The translations under genes were made by a program, and so were the position numbers. The notes beneath the pieces were generated by a model. The model searched no databases and was not told where the DNA came from. It saw only the letters and a list, made by a program, of their open reading frames with translations. Shown here piece by piece: positions 25,678-33,575 of a DNA stretch of 55,499 bases. The stretch's first letter is position 1, and every line of letters begins with the position of its first letter. The stretch is from Flavobacteriales bacterium UBA7612 (GTDB taxonomy: Bacteria; Bacteroidota; Bacteroidia; Flavobacteriales; Weeksellaceae): assembly GCA_002484335.1 (NCBI GenBank), contig DLJQ01000014.1:41803-97301 (forward strand), read 5' to 3'.

Positions 25678-27153
25678 ATGGAAAAGCAACCTCAAGAGGT
25701 CGTATTGGTTGGTGCTGGTATCATGAGTGCAACACTAAGTATACTTCTTAAAAAAATTGATCCAAATATTAAAATTTCTGTTTTCGAAAAATTAGATAAG
25801 ATTGGATTTGAAAGTTCTGATGCTTTCAATAATGCAGGAACTGGACACTCTGCTTTTTGTGAGTTAAATTATACTCCAATGGGTAAGGATGGTATTGTTA
25901 ATATTGACAAAGCTGTTGGTATCGCTAAAAAGTTTGAAACATCTAAAGAATTTTGGTCTTATTTAGTCGAAAATAATTATGTTTCTTCTCCAGAAAAATT
26001 TTTACGTCCAACACCACATATGTCTTTTGTATGGGGAGATGAAGATGTAAACTTTTTGAAAAAACGTTACGAGAAATTATCTCAACATCCTTTATTTAAA
26101 GATATGGAATATTCTGAGGATATTTCTAAAATAAAAGAATGGGCTCCATTAATTGTTGATGGTAGAAAGGGTAATGAAAAAGTTGCAGCAACGCACATGA
26201 ACCTTGGTACTGATGTTAATTTTGGAGAATTAACAAGACAAATATTTAAAGGGTTACAAAATAAAAAAGAAATCACACTAGAAACTGAACACGAAGTTAA
26301 AGATTTAACTCGTTTAAGTAATGGTAAATGGGCTATAAAAGTTAAAGATTTAAAATCTGGAACTAATAAAGCTGTAAATGCAGACTTTGTATTTATTGGT
26401 GCTGGTGGTGGAGCAATTTTATTACTTCAAAAAACTGGTATTCCAGAATCTAAAAAATATGGTGGTTTCCCTGTAGGTGGACAATGGTTAATTTGCCAAA
26501 ACGAAGATGTCATAAAAAAACACCATGCTAAAGTTTATGGAAAAGCTAAAATTGGAGCGCCTCCAATGTCTGTTCCTCATTTAGACACTCGTGTTATTGA
26601 CGGTAAACAATCATTATTATTTGGTCCTTTTGCTACATTTTCAACAAAATTTTTGAAACAAGGATCTCATACAGATTTATTTAAATCTGTAAACTTTGGT
26701 AATGTAGGTTTTTTACTTAATTGTGGTTTACATAATATTGATTTAACTAAATATTTAATCAGTCAAGTACTATTATCTAAAGAGAAAAAGGTAGAATCTT
26801 TACAAGAATACTACCCAGAAGCTAAATTAGAAGATTGGTTTGAACAAAGTGCTGGACAACGTGTACAAGTTATTGAAGAAGAAAACGGAAAAGGAACTCT
26901 AAAATTCGGTACAGAAATAGTAACATCGCAAGATGGTTCTATGTCTGCTTTATTAGGAGCTTCTCCTGGTGCATCTACTTCTGTAAGTGCCATGTTAGAT
27001 TTACTTAAACAATGTTTCCCTAATCTAATGAAAAATAATTGGGATCCATTGATAAAAGAAATGATTCCATCTCATGGAGAAGATTTAGGAAATGCTGAAT
27101 TAGCTGAAGCTTCTAGAGCAAGAACTACTGAAGTCCTTAAGATTTTTAAATAA
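25678..27153 (+). CDS. mqo: Malate:quinone oxidoreductase
   Basis: Membrane-associated FAD enzyme that oxidises malate to oxaloacetate and passes electrons to the quinone pool, serving the TCA cycle and respiratory chain. It has 491 residues, the usual length. The N-terminal FAD motif is VLVGAGIMSATLSILL with the acidic partner in SVFEKLD; AFNNAGTGHSAFCELNYTP, FVFIGAGGGAILLLQKTGIPESK and FPVGGQWL are strongly characteristic of Mqo. It is monocistronic with its own -7 box and a strong terminator. Confidence 0.97.
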   Translation: MEKQPQEVVLVGAGIMSATLSILLKKIDPNIKISVFEKLDKIGFESSDAFNNAGTGHSAFCELNYTPMGKDGIVNIDKAVGIAKKFETSKEFWSYLVENNYVSSPEKFLRPTPHMSFVWGDEDVNFLKKRYEKLSQHPLFKDMEYSEDISKIKEWAPLIVDGRKGNEKVAATHMNLGTDVNFGELTRQIFKGLQNKKEITLETEHEVKDLTRLSNGKWAIKVKDLKSGTNKAVNADFVFIGAGGGAILLLQKTGIPESKKYGGFPVGGQWLICQNEDVIKKHHAKVYGKAKIGAPPMSVPHLDTRVIDGKQSLLFGPFATFSTKFLKQGSHTDLFKSVNFGNVGFLLNCGLHNIDLTKYLISQVLLSKEKKVESLQEYYPEAKLEDWFEQSAGQRVQVIEEENGKGTLKFGTEIVTSQDGSMSALLGASPGASTSVSAMLDLLKQCFPNLMKNNWDPLIKEMIPSHGEDLGNAELAEASRARTTEVLKIFK

Positions 27154-27166
27154 AATAAAATAAATA

Positions 27167-27198
27167 AAAAAATCGTCTTAATTATAAGACGATTTTTT
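27167..27198. terminator. mqo terminator
   Basis: AAAAAATCGTCTTA (27167-27180) pairs perfectly with TAAGACGATTTTTT (27185-27198) around a 4-base loop, 14 bases after the mqo stop. Confidence 0.88.
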
Positions 27199-27246
27199 TT
27201 ATTTCGAAGTTGTTTTAAACTTTATAATAAATTATGTTTACTTTTT

Positions 27247-27354
27247 GGGCAATTGCTTCGCACCGTGCTTTATGCTATATCTTTTATAAACAATAAAATT
27301 TATTTTTTTAGAAGAATTGTTTATAAAAGGATGCCGCGTCAATCACTATTGCAA
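27247..27354 (-). repeat. Interspersed hairpin repeat, copy D (inverted)
   Basis: Read on the minus strand: GCAATAGTGATTGACGCGGC then ATCCTTT, a hairpin with a perfect 14-bp stem (CTTTTATAAACAAT at 27281-27294 and ATTGTTTATAAAAG at 27316-27329), then AGATATAGCATAAAGC and TTGCCC. The boxes match copies A and B; the stem sequence is unrelated. It sits between convergent mqo and hydrolase genes and may also stop transcription. Confidence 0.75.
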
Positions 27355-27362
27355 ATTCGTGA

Positions 27363-28166
27363 TTAAAGTTTATTAACTGCCGCCAAAATAATTTCTGGTT
27401 GCATTACCATTCCTTGTATATGCTCACCCGAAAATTCAATAAACTTTTTTGGTTCAGTAGCATTCTCAAAAATAATTTGACCATGTTCAAAAGGTACAGT
27501 AGAATCTCCCTTACTATAAATAAAAAGCTTTGGTATGTTATTCAAATATTTCACATCTTCTTTTGCAGAATAAGGAGATTGCATATACATTTCTATTTGT
27601 TCTTTTTTGTCTGGAGCAAAACGAACTGCTATATCTGTAAACGAAGACATTCCTCCCTCTATAATAAGACCTGCTATTTTTGACTGATTCTGTTTTGCTA
27701 AATGCGTTGCTATTTGCGATCCTAGAGAAGCTCCATAAAAATATATTTTAGTATTCTTAATATCTTTTCTTCCTAACAAATAATTGATAAATATTTGCCC
27801 ATCAAAAGCTACATTAAGATGACTTGGCTTTCCTGTAGATTTTCCATATCCTCTAAAATCAATCATTACTACTTGAAATCCATCTTCTACCAATGGTTTT
27901 ACAATATATTGGTAAGTAGATATATTTCCACTTGTTCCATGAAAAAATACAATTGTTTTATTTTTTTTATTATTACTTGGTTTTAGTATAACACCAGTTA
28001 TTGTATCATTATCAACCTTTAAGCTAATATTCTCTGTATTTTTAAAATCAAGCTTTTTCATTTCTTTTTTGGGCTGATAAAATTTATCTTCAATATTAGT
28101 AAATTGAGCATTTAGATAAGTTGAAAAAAGTACAAGAATGAAAAAGATAGTTATGTTTGTTTTCAT
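27363..28166 (-). CDS. Exported alpha/beta hydrolase
   Basis: A 267-residue protein with a signal peptide ending near LNAQ (residue 21). The alpha/beta hydrolase core has the oxyanion-hole strand FFHGTSGNIS, the nucleophile elbow FYGASLGSQIA (Ser in G-A-S-L-G), the acid in SKGDSTVPFEHG, and the His in FSGEHIQGM. The N-terminal layout (VDNDTITGVILKP then the HGTSGN strand) resembles the BEM46/ABHD13-like serine hydrolases. The substrate is unknown, and it probably acts in the periplasm. No operon partner. Confidence 0.88.
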   Translation of the reverse strand: MKTNITIFFILVLFSTYLNAQFTNIEDKFYQPKKEMKKLDFKNTENISLKVDNDTITGVILKPSNNKKNKTIVFFHGTSGNISTYQYIVKPLVEDGFQVVMIDFRGYGKSTGKPSHLNVAFDGQIFINYLLGRKDIKNTKIYFYGASLGSQIATHLAKQNQSKIAGLIIEGGMSSFTDIAVRFAPDKKEQIEMYMQSPYSAKEDVKYLNNIPKLFIYSKGDSTVPFEHGQIIFENATEPKKFIEFSGEHIQGMVMQPEIILAAVNKL

Positions 28167-28570
28167 AAGTATATTATTTATTTTTTATGGGATAAAATTA
28201 TACGTGTATTTTTTTTTCGACAAGCAAAAGTTACTCAACTGAGAAAATATATAGCTGAAATGTATTATTTAACGATTAAAAATATATTTTAAAAAATTAT
28301 ATTATAGTAAACTGAATAGATAAGAAAAAGAGGTTAAAATTTGTTTTCTATATATTATTCTAAATAATCTCTTCTCTGTATTTGCAAAAAGGATTGAAGT
28401 GGAAATCCTTTTTTTGATTGGATATATTTCGACATAATCATTGCATTTCGAATTGATCATTGAGGCTTTCGAAATGAAATAGCCAATCAAAAAAAGATTG
28501 GGAACGTGAAAGCCTGTTCCGTAGGGTTTACCTAAATATTTATAACCAAGAAATTCATTATTTATTCTTC
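28167..28570. other. Intergenic region containing repeat copy B
   Basis: No gene is seen. The left part (28167-28383) is plain AT-rich sequence upstream of the hydrolase gene. The right part is repeat copy B. No terminator of the response-regulator gene is obvious apart from the repeat hairpin. Confidence 0.6.
28384..28533 (+). repeat. Interspersed hairpin repeat, copy B
   Basis: The left box is identical to copy A over its first 25 bases (from GCAAAAAGGATTG to AAATCCTT). The outer stem TTTTTTTGATTGG (28409-28421) pairs perfectly with CCAATCAAAAAAA (28483-28495). An inner stem CATTTCGAA (28444-28452) pairs with TTCGAAATG (28468-28476). The right box is AAAGATTGGGAACGTGAAAG then CCTGTTCCG. 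Confidence 0.82.
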
Positions 28571-29251
28571 TTAGTTTATTGGTAACTCTATCTTAAATCC
28601 TATACCACGAACAGATTCAAATTTTATACGTTCGTCTTCTTTAAAATATTTTCGCAAACGAGTCATAAATACATCTAGGCTACGACCAAGAAAATAATCA
28701 TTTTCGCCCCATATTGTTTTTAGGATCTCTTTCCTATAAACTAGTTGATTGTTATGTTGAATAAAATAACTCAATAACTCTGCTTCTTTTTCTGTTAATT
28801 GGAAAAGTTTTTCTTTGTGTTTTAAACTAAAATGTGAATGATTAAATAAATAATCTCCTATAGCTATTTCTACTTGTGGAAATGTATAATTTCTTTTTAA
28901 AATATTTTTGATCCTTAATAATAGTTCTTCAGGATCACAAGGTTTTGTTATATAATCGTCTGCTCCTATTTTTAATCCTAAAACACGGTCGAAACTTTGG
29001 GCTTTTGCTGTTAAAAATAAATATGGTATACTTAATTTATCTTTTAGTTGATTTATTAAAGTAAATCCATCTATTTCTGGCATCATAACATCAACAATTA
29101 GTAGTTTTGTGTTCTGTAGCTGATGTAGATTATCTAAGAATTTTTGAGGATGATTAAACCAAATTACCTCATAATTAGAATACTCTAGATATTGTTGTAA
29201 GACCAAACCTAAATCTTGATCGTCTTCAATTAGAATTAGTTTATTTTTCAT
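28571..29251 (-). CDS. OmpR/PhoB family response regulator
   Basis: A 226-residue two-component response regulator. The receiver domain (residues 4-115) has the acidic pair in IEDD, the phospho-acceptor Asp54 in LLIVDVMMPEIDG and Lys83 in FLTAKAQ. The C-terminal winged helix (about 130-225) has LTEKEAELLSYFIQH and VFMTRLRKYF-ESVRGIGFKI. The partner kinase gene overlaps its start by 11 bases upstream. Likely targets are the divergent outer-membrane protein gene and its own operon, where an 11-bp-periodic repeat (30591-30619) suits OmpR-type binding. Confidence 0.94.
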   Translation of the reverse strand: MKNKLILIEDDQDLGLVLQQYLEYSNYEVIWFNHPQKFLDNLHQLQNTKLLIVDVMMPEIDGFTLINQLKDKLSIPYLFLTAKAQSFDRVLGLKIGADDYITKPCDPEELLLRIKNILKRNYTFPQVEIAIGDYLFNHSHFSLKHKEKLFQLTEKEAELLSYFIQHNNQLVYRKEILKTIWGENDYFLGRSLDVFMTRLRKYFKEDERIKFESVRGIGFKIELPIN

Positions 29252-30569
29252 TTGGTAGTTCTATTAAAAAATTAACTCCATTTTCTTTATTATTATCTAG
29301 ACGGATAATACCATTGTACTTATTCGTCGTAGTTTTTACGATATATAAACCAATACCTAAACCGTTTACATTGATATTTATTTCGCGATTTACTCTATAA
29401 TATTTGTAAAAAACAAATGGAATATCCTTTTCGGGAATACCTATTCCATTATCTGAAAAAAGAAGTTTTATAATATTATTGAATTCAAAGTTTAACTGAA
29501 TTTTAGTTGCTCCGTATTTTATTGAATTCTCTATCAAATTTTGAACTATTAGTCGGAAATCGTAACTATTTAAACTATTATTTTGTTGAAAATCTAAGTT
29601 AAGAATTATTAAAACTTCGGGATGTTGTTGTTTTATTTCTTTAAATAAATCATCGATAATTTTCTTATTTACTAATTGTTCTTCTTCTATATTTTTTTCA
29701 AAAATAGATTCAATCGTATTTTCTAAACGAGATAACTGACGATTGATAATTTTCTTTTTTTCTGTTTCTTGTATAGTTTGAATAGCAAATTTTATTGTTG
29801 TAATCGGAGTATTTAATTCATGAGCAATAGAATCTATAGTAAGATGCAATTGTTTTATTTTGTTTTCTTGTTTTTCTAAGTTTTGTATACTTTTCCAATA
29901 TAAATAAACAATGATTGATACTATTAATAGACTTACAATGATAAGAGGAATAATTTTTTTAAATAATAAAAATTTGATATTCAATAATTCAAAGTCTACT
30001 CTTGATTCTACTTTATATTTATAATGTTGCTTATTATTTATACTCAGGTTAGTATTTTTTTCTTCTACAATATTATCCGTAGTCCAAACACTTTGATTAA
30101 CATTTATAGGATTAGTTATTTTATTTTTTGATTCATATACTATCAAAGAATTATTCAGAATAAGTTCTTTTTTATTAATATCATCATAAAGAGAATAAAT
30201 TTCGGAACGAATTGCTATTTCGAAATTATTTTCTTTTGTATAACTATTTACTAAAGAATCTATTTTAGGCTTTAAACTTGTGAAACTAAAATTGGTTTTA
30301 TTTTCCTGATTAGACTGCGGTTTTATTAATTGTTTATGTAAATTATATTTAAAATATTGTAATAATTGCTCTTTACTTGTATCATTTTCTTCATCCATTT
30401 CATCCATTATTTTGGTTGTAATTTCTTTTGATGAAGCAATTAAATCTTTTTCAATTAATCTGTAGGAATTATAAATATAATAAACCTGTAAAATTATTAG
30501 AACTAATAGGACTAGTGGAAATAAAAATGAATAATATTTTTTCTTAATTCTCATATTCAAAAATAACAT
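29241..30569 (-). CDS. Membrane sensor histidine kinase
   Basis: A 442-residue kinase with a membrane helix (about residues 14-33), a periplasmic sensor domain of about 165 residues without a family I recognise, a second helix (about 206-224), then the dimerisation domain with phospho-acceptor His250 in IDSIAHELNTPITTIK. The ATPase region has the N box NLIENSIKYG, DNGIGIPEKDIPFVFYKYYR and GLGIGLYIVKT. No HAMP domain is obvious. An alternative start is Met6 (30554), which would shorten the N-terminus by five residues. It is coupled to the response regulator downstream. Confidence 0.93.
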   Translation of the reverse strand: MLFLNMRIKKKYYSFLFPLVLLVLIILQVYYIYNSYRLIEKDLIASSKEITTKIMDEMDEENDTSKEQLLQYFKYNLHKQLIKPQSNQENKTNFSFTSLKPKIDSLVNSYTKENNFEIAIRSEIYSLYDDINKKELILNNSLIVYESKNKITNPINVNQSVWTTDNIVEEKNTNLSINNKQHYKYKVESRVDFELLNIKFLLFKKIIPLIIVSLLIVSIIVYLYWKSIQNLEKQENKIKQLHLTIDSIAHELNTPITTIKFAIQTIQETEKKKIINRQLSRLENTIESIFEKNIEEEQLVNKKIIDDLFKEIKQQHPEVLIILNLDFQQNNSLNSYDFRLIVQNLIENSIKYGATKIQLNFEFNNIIKLLFSDNGIGIPEKDIPFVFYKYYRVNREININVNGLGIGLYIVKTTTNKYNGIIRLDNNKENGVNFLIELPNEK

Positions 30570-30590
30570 GTTTTTCTCAATGAAATATTC

Positions 30591-30619
30591 ATTAACCCAT
30601 CGTTAACCGTTCATTAAAC
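30591..30619 (+). promoter_or_regulatory. Triple 11-bp direct repeat, putative response-regulator site
   Basis: ATTAACC, GTTAACC and ATTAAAC begin at 30591, 30602 and 30613, an exact 11-base period, in the short region between the divergent kinase and outer-membrane genes. OmpR/PhoB regulators bind direct repeats of about this period. Assignment to this regulator is inference. Confidence 0.5.
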
Positions 30620-30664
30620 AATTCCAAAAAAGAATAAAATGAGATTTGTTGAAAATAACATATC

Positions 30665-33043
30665 ATGAGAAAGTTAGTCTATTTGTTTTTATTCATCCCT
30701 CATTTTGTTTTTACACAAACTATTCTAGGTAAATTAATAAATGAGAAACTACAACCTATTTCTTCTAATTTTATAGAAATTGAAACTTCTAAAAATGAAA
30801 CTTTAATTATAAATACTGATGAAGAAGGGAAATTTGAATTTGACTTAAATAAAGCCAAATCTTTTATTTTATCTGTAAAAGAACTTGGTTTTCTTCCTTT
30901 TGAAAAAAATTATAAATATGATAGTATACAACAATTAGAAATAATTTTGAAAAAAAATACTACTGTAAATTTAGAGACAGTTTCTATTTCTGCACTAAAA
31001 CCAATGTTGAAAAGAAAAATTGATGGACTAGAATTTACTGTAGAGAATACTCCTCTACAAAATCTTAGTGCATGGGATATTTTGAAAAATACACCTACTG
31101 TTCTTATGAAAAATGATCAATTAAGTATTCGTGGAAATAGTCAGATTATTGTTATGATAAACGATAAAAAAACATTGATGACACAAGACCAACTAAAGCA
31201 ATTGTTGGAAAATACAAATGGTGACTTAGTATCTTCTATAGAAGTAATTACTAATCCTCCAGCTAAATATGAGGCATCGGGAAGTGCAATTATAAATATA
31301 AAAATGAAAAAAAATACTTTATCTGGTTATAAAGGTCAATTGTATACTCGTTATCATCAATCCATTTACTCGAAAGGAATGATTGGAACATCACATACTT
31401 ATAATAAAAATAAATGGCAATTAACTGGAAGCTATTATTTTGTGAATGGAAAATATATTCGAAAAAACTTAGATGTTGTTACTTATGAAAATGAACAAAC
31501 TAAGTGGGAAAGTGATATGATAAGAAGAACTATTGCAAAAGAGCAACATATATATAATTTTGCTACGCAATATTCTATTGATAGTTTACAAAATATTCAG
31601 TTTGGTTTTAATGGTTATAATAATCCCGCATCTGTTGGTAATTATATTGTTCCTACAACTATTTATAATCTTATAAACAATAATCCCGAATCCAACTACA
31701 CTACGGAAAATAATAGAAAAGAATATTCTAATAGTTTTAATTCATATTTTATTTATGATAAAAAATTTAATAAAAACAGTCTTACATGGACAAATAATTT
31801 TAGCATTAGACATTATAAAGAAAATCAAGGTGTTTTGACTCAACTAAATTTTAAAGATAAACCTTATAATGAAAATGAATTTAAGACAAATAGTGGACAA
31901 GATGTAAAATTATACTCTACTCAATTTGATTATACTTTGAGTGATGATAATTATGGTATAGAAGCTGGAACAAAATACAGCTACGTTACCAATGATAATG
32001 ATATGAATTTTTATGAAAGAGTTAATCAAAATCTTATTTATCAACCTGAAAAAAGTAATACTTTCGATTATAAAGAACAAATCTTAGCATTTTATGTTTC
32101 TGGAAATTACAAATGGAAAAAATGGGAAGTAAAGGCTGGTTTAAGATCTGAAGCTACATGGATAAATACAATATCTGATAATCCTGAAAATAAAAATAAC
32201 CGAATAAATTCTAATCTTTTTCCAACATTTTATCTCAATCATACAATTAATGATAAACAACAATTGGGTTTTAATTATGGAAAACGAATTAGTAGACCTA
32301 ATTATAATTTCTTGAATCCATCGAAATCTTATTATAATCTTTTTTCTTACTTCCAAGGAGATGCCAATTTAAAATCGACTTTTATAGATAATTTCAGCTT
32401 AAATTATACAGTTAGTGATTGGAATTTTGAAACATATTATAGGTATGAAAAAGATCCTGCAATGGAGATTTCTTATCAGGATAACAGTAATAATATTGTT
32501 ATTTATAATTTTACAAATATTAAAAATGGAAAGGCTTTTGGAGGAAATATTTCAAAGAATTTTAATTTGAAATCATGGTTAAAATTTAATTTTTTCATGA
32601 TGGGAGAGTATAACCAAAACTATTATTTTGGTAAAAATATAGCAAATGAAAATCAATTATATAAAAATGATGTTTTCTTTTACAATACGAATATTAGTAC
32701 CCAAATAGATTTTAACAAACAAAAAACATTTAATTTATTTATTGGTTATCAATATAATTCAAAAAGTATACAAGGTTCTTTTGATATAAGCTCATCTCAA
32801 AATACTTATTTAATAATTAATAAAAAGTTCTATGATAAAAAATTTGAAATAGGTGTTACCTTTAATGATATCTTCAAGACTGATCGTAATACTCTTTCTA
32901 CAAAATATTCTAATCAAAATCAATATTTCAAAGATTATAGAGATACACAATATTTCCTTATAAATATGAAATATAACTTCGGAAATCAGAAATTAAAAGA
33001 AACAAAACAAGGAAACAAAACAGCAGAACAGAATAGAATTTAA
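30665..33043 (+). CDS. Outer-membrane beta-barrel protein (TonB-receptor-like, OMP_b-brl_3 type)
   Basis: A 792-residue exported protein with a signal peptide (ending near VFTQ, residue 18). An N-terminal carboxypeptidase-regulatory-like beta domain (about residues 19-95) is followed by a plug-like region (LKNTPTVLMKNDQLSIRGNSQIIVMINDKK then IEVITNPPAKYEASGSAIINI) and a large beta barrel. The PPAKYEASGSAIINI element is characteristic of the OMP_b-brl_3 outer-membrane family of Bacteroidota. The ligand is unknown. It is divergent from an OmpR-type two-component system, an arrangement that suggests regulated expression in response to an envelope signal. No lipoprotein partner of SusD type follows, so it is not a polysaccharide-utilisation pair. 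Confidence 0.88.
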   Translation: MRKLVYLFLFIPHFVFTQTILGKLINEKLQPISSNFIEIETSKNETLIINTDEEGKFEFDLNKAKSFILSVKELGFLPFEKNYKYDSIQQLEIILKKNTTVNLETVSISALKPMLKRKIDGLEFTVENTPLQNLSAWDILKNTPTVLMKNDQLSIRGNSQIIVMINDKKTLMTQDQLKQLLENTNGDLVSSIEVITNPPAKYEASGSAIINIKMKKNTLSGYKGQLYTRYHQSIYSKGMIGTSHTYNKNKWQLTGSYYFVNGKYIRKNLDVVTYENEQTKWESDMIRRTIAKEQHIYNFATQYSIDSLQNIQFGFNGYNNPASVGNYIVPTTIYNLINNNPESNYTTENNRKEYSNSFNSYFIYDKKFNKNSLTWTNNFSIRHYKENQGVLTQLNFKDKPYNENEFKTNSGQDVKLYSTQFDYTLSDDNYGIEAGTKYSYVTNDNDMNFYERVNQNLIYQPEKSNTFDYKEQILAFYVSGNYKWKKWEVKAGLRSEATWINTISDNPENKNNRINSNLFPTFYLNHTINDKQQLGFNYGKRISRPNYNFLNPSKSYYNLFSYFQGDANLKSTFIDNFSLNYTVSDWNFETYYRYEKDPAMEISYQDNSNNIVIYNFTNIKNGKAFGGNISKNFNLKSWLKFNFFMMGEYNQNYYFGKNIANENQLYKNDVFFYNTNISTQIDFNKQKTFNLFIGYQYNSKSIQGSFDISSSQNTYLIINKKFYDKKFEIGVTFNDIFKTDRNTLSTKYSNQNQYFKDYRDTQYFLINMKYNFGNQKLKETKQGNKTAEQNRI

Positions 33044-33076
33044 ATATTCATCATTATTTTTATACATATATTTTGA

Positions 33077-33113
33077 TTTTATCTAATAATAAAGAGTTTT
33101 ATTACAGATAAAA
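33077..33113 (+). terminator. Hairpin after the outer-membrane protein gene
   Basis: TTTTATCT (33077-33084) pairs with AGATAAAA (33106-33113), with TAATAAA/TTTATTA pairing inside. The stem is AT-rich with no long T-run, so it is a moderate terminator candidate. Confidence 0.5.
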
Positions 33114-33183
33114 TAAATTTCAACAGTATTTTTAAAATTAACTTTTTATTAAATATTAATTAAATTAATTTTAACTTAATGTT

Positions 33184-33542
33184 ATGAAAAAAAAATCAAT
33201 ATATATTTATTTCTTCTATTTATTATTTCTTGTAACAATCAGAAAAGCTTAAAGAGCGAACAAAAAATAAATGAACAAAAAATGTTTAGCCACAAAGTTA
33301 CGATTCAAGATTTAGAAAGGTCAACTCCTATTACAATAAAAACAGATAACGGATATCAAGATGTATATAATGTTATTATTTATACTAGTTCTCCTTCTGA
33401 TTTAGTTACTAATGGTATTTCTGTACAATCCACAACTAGTAAGTTTGTAACAGCTCTTATAAAAAAAGAAGATTTAGAAAAAATATATAAAATAAAATCT
33501 GTAAAATCCATATCACTTCCTGATATAGATTTATTACATTAA
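33184..33542 (+). pseudogene. Lipoprotein with stand-alone subtilase-propeptide-like domain, frame broken at an A9 tract
   Basis: From ATG 33184 the frame meets a stop after 22 codons. One base more (ten A instead of nine, 33187-33195) gives a continuous 119-residue protein with a normal lipoprotein signal: Met-Lys-Lys-Lys, a hydrophobic stretch, then I-I-S-Cys17. The mature part (about residues 60-119) aligns without gaps to the propeptide of the neighbouring subtilase: 21 identities over 58 positions by my count, including shared IIYT, VQS and FVTAL. It lies 33 bases before the subtilase gene, so it is probably co-transcribed. The likely role is a propeptide-type (I9-like) inhibitor or folding helper for the protease. 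The broken frame may be a phase switch, slippage site, sequencing error or real decay. Without the shift only an unlikely internal start at 33282 (86 residues, no signal) remains. Confidence 0.72.
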
Positions 33543-33575
33543 AAAAATAAATTAACACACATAATAAATTAACAC

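Noticed and set aside
16695..28533. The hairpin repeats as a CRISPR array or insertion sequence
   Set aside because: The copies are kilobases apart with no regular spacers and no cas genes, and they hold no transposase reading frame.
30665..33043. SusC/SusD-type polysaccharide utilisation pair
   Set aside because: No SusD-like lipoprotein or carbohydrate enzyme is adjacent. The protein matches the OMP_b-brl_3 type instead, and the next gene is the propeptide-like lipoprotein.
33282..33542. An 86-residue open frame starting at Met 33282 as the complete gene
   Set aside because: The same frame continues upstream with a perfect lipoprotein signal and lipobox that lacks only an in-frame start. 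The frameshift at the A9 tract explains this better than an internal start.
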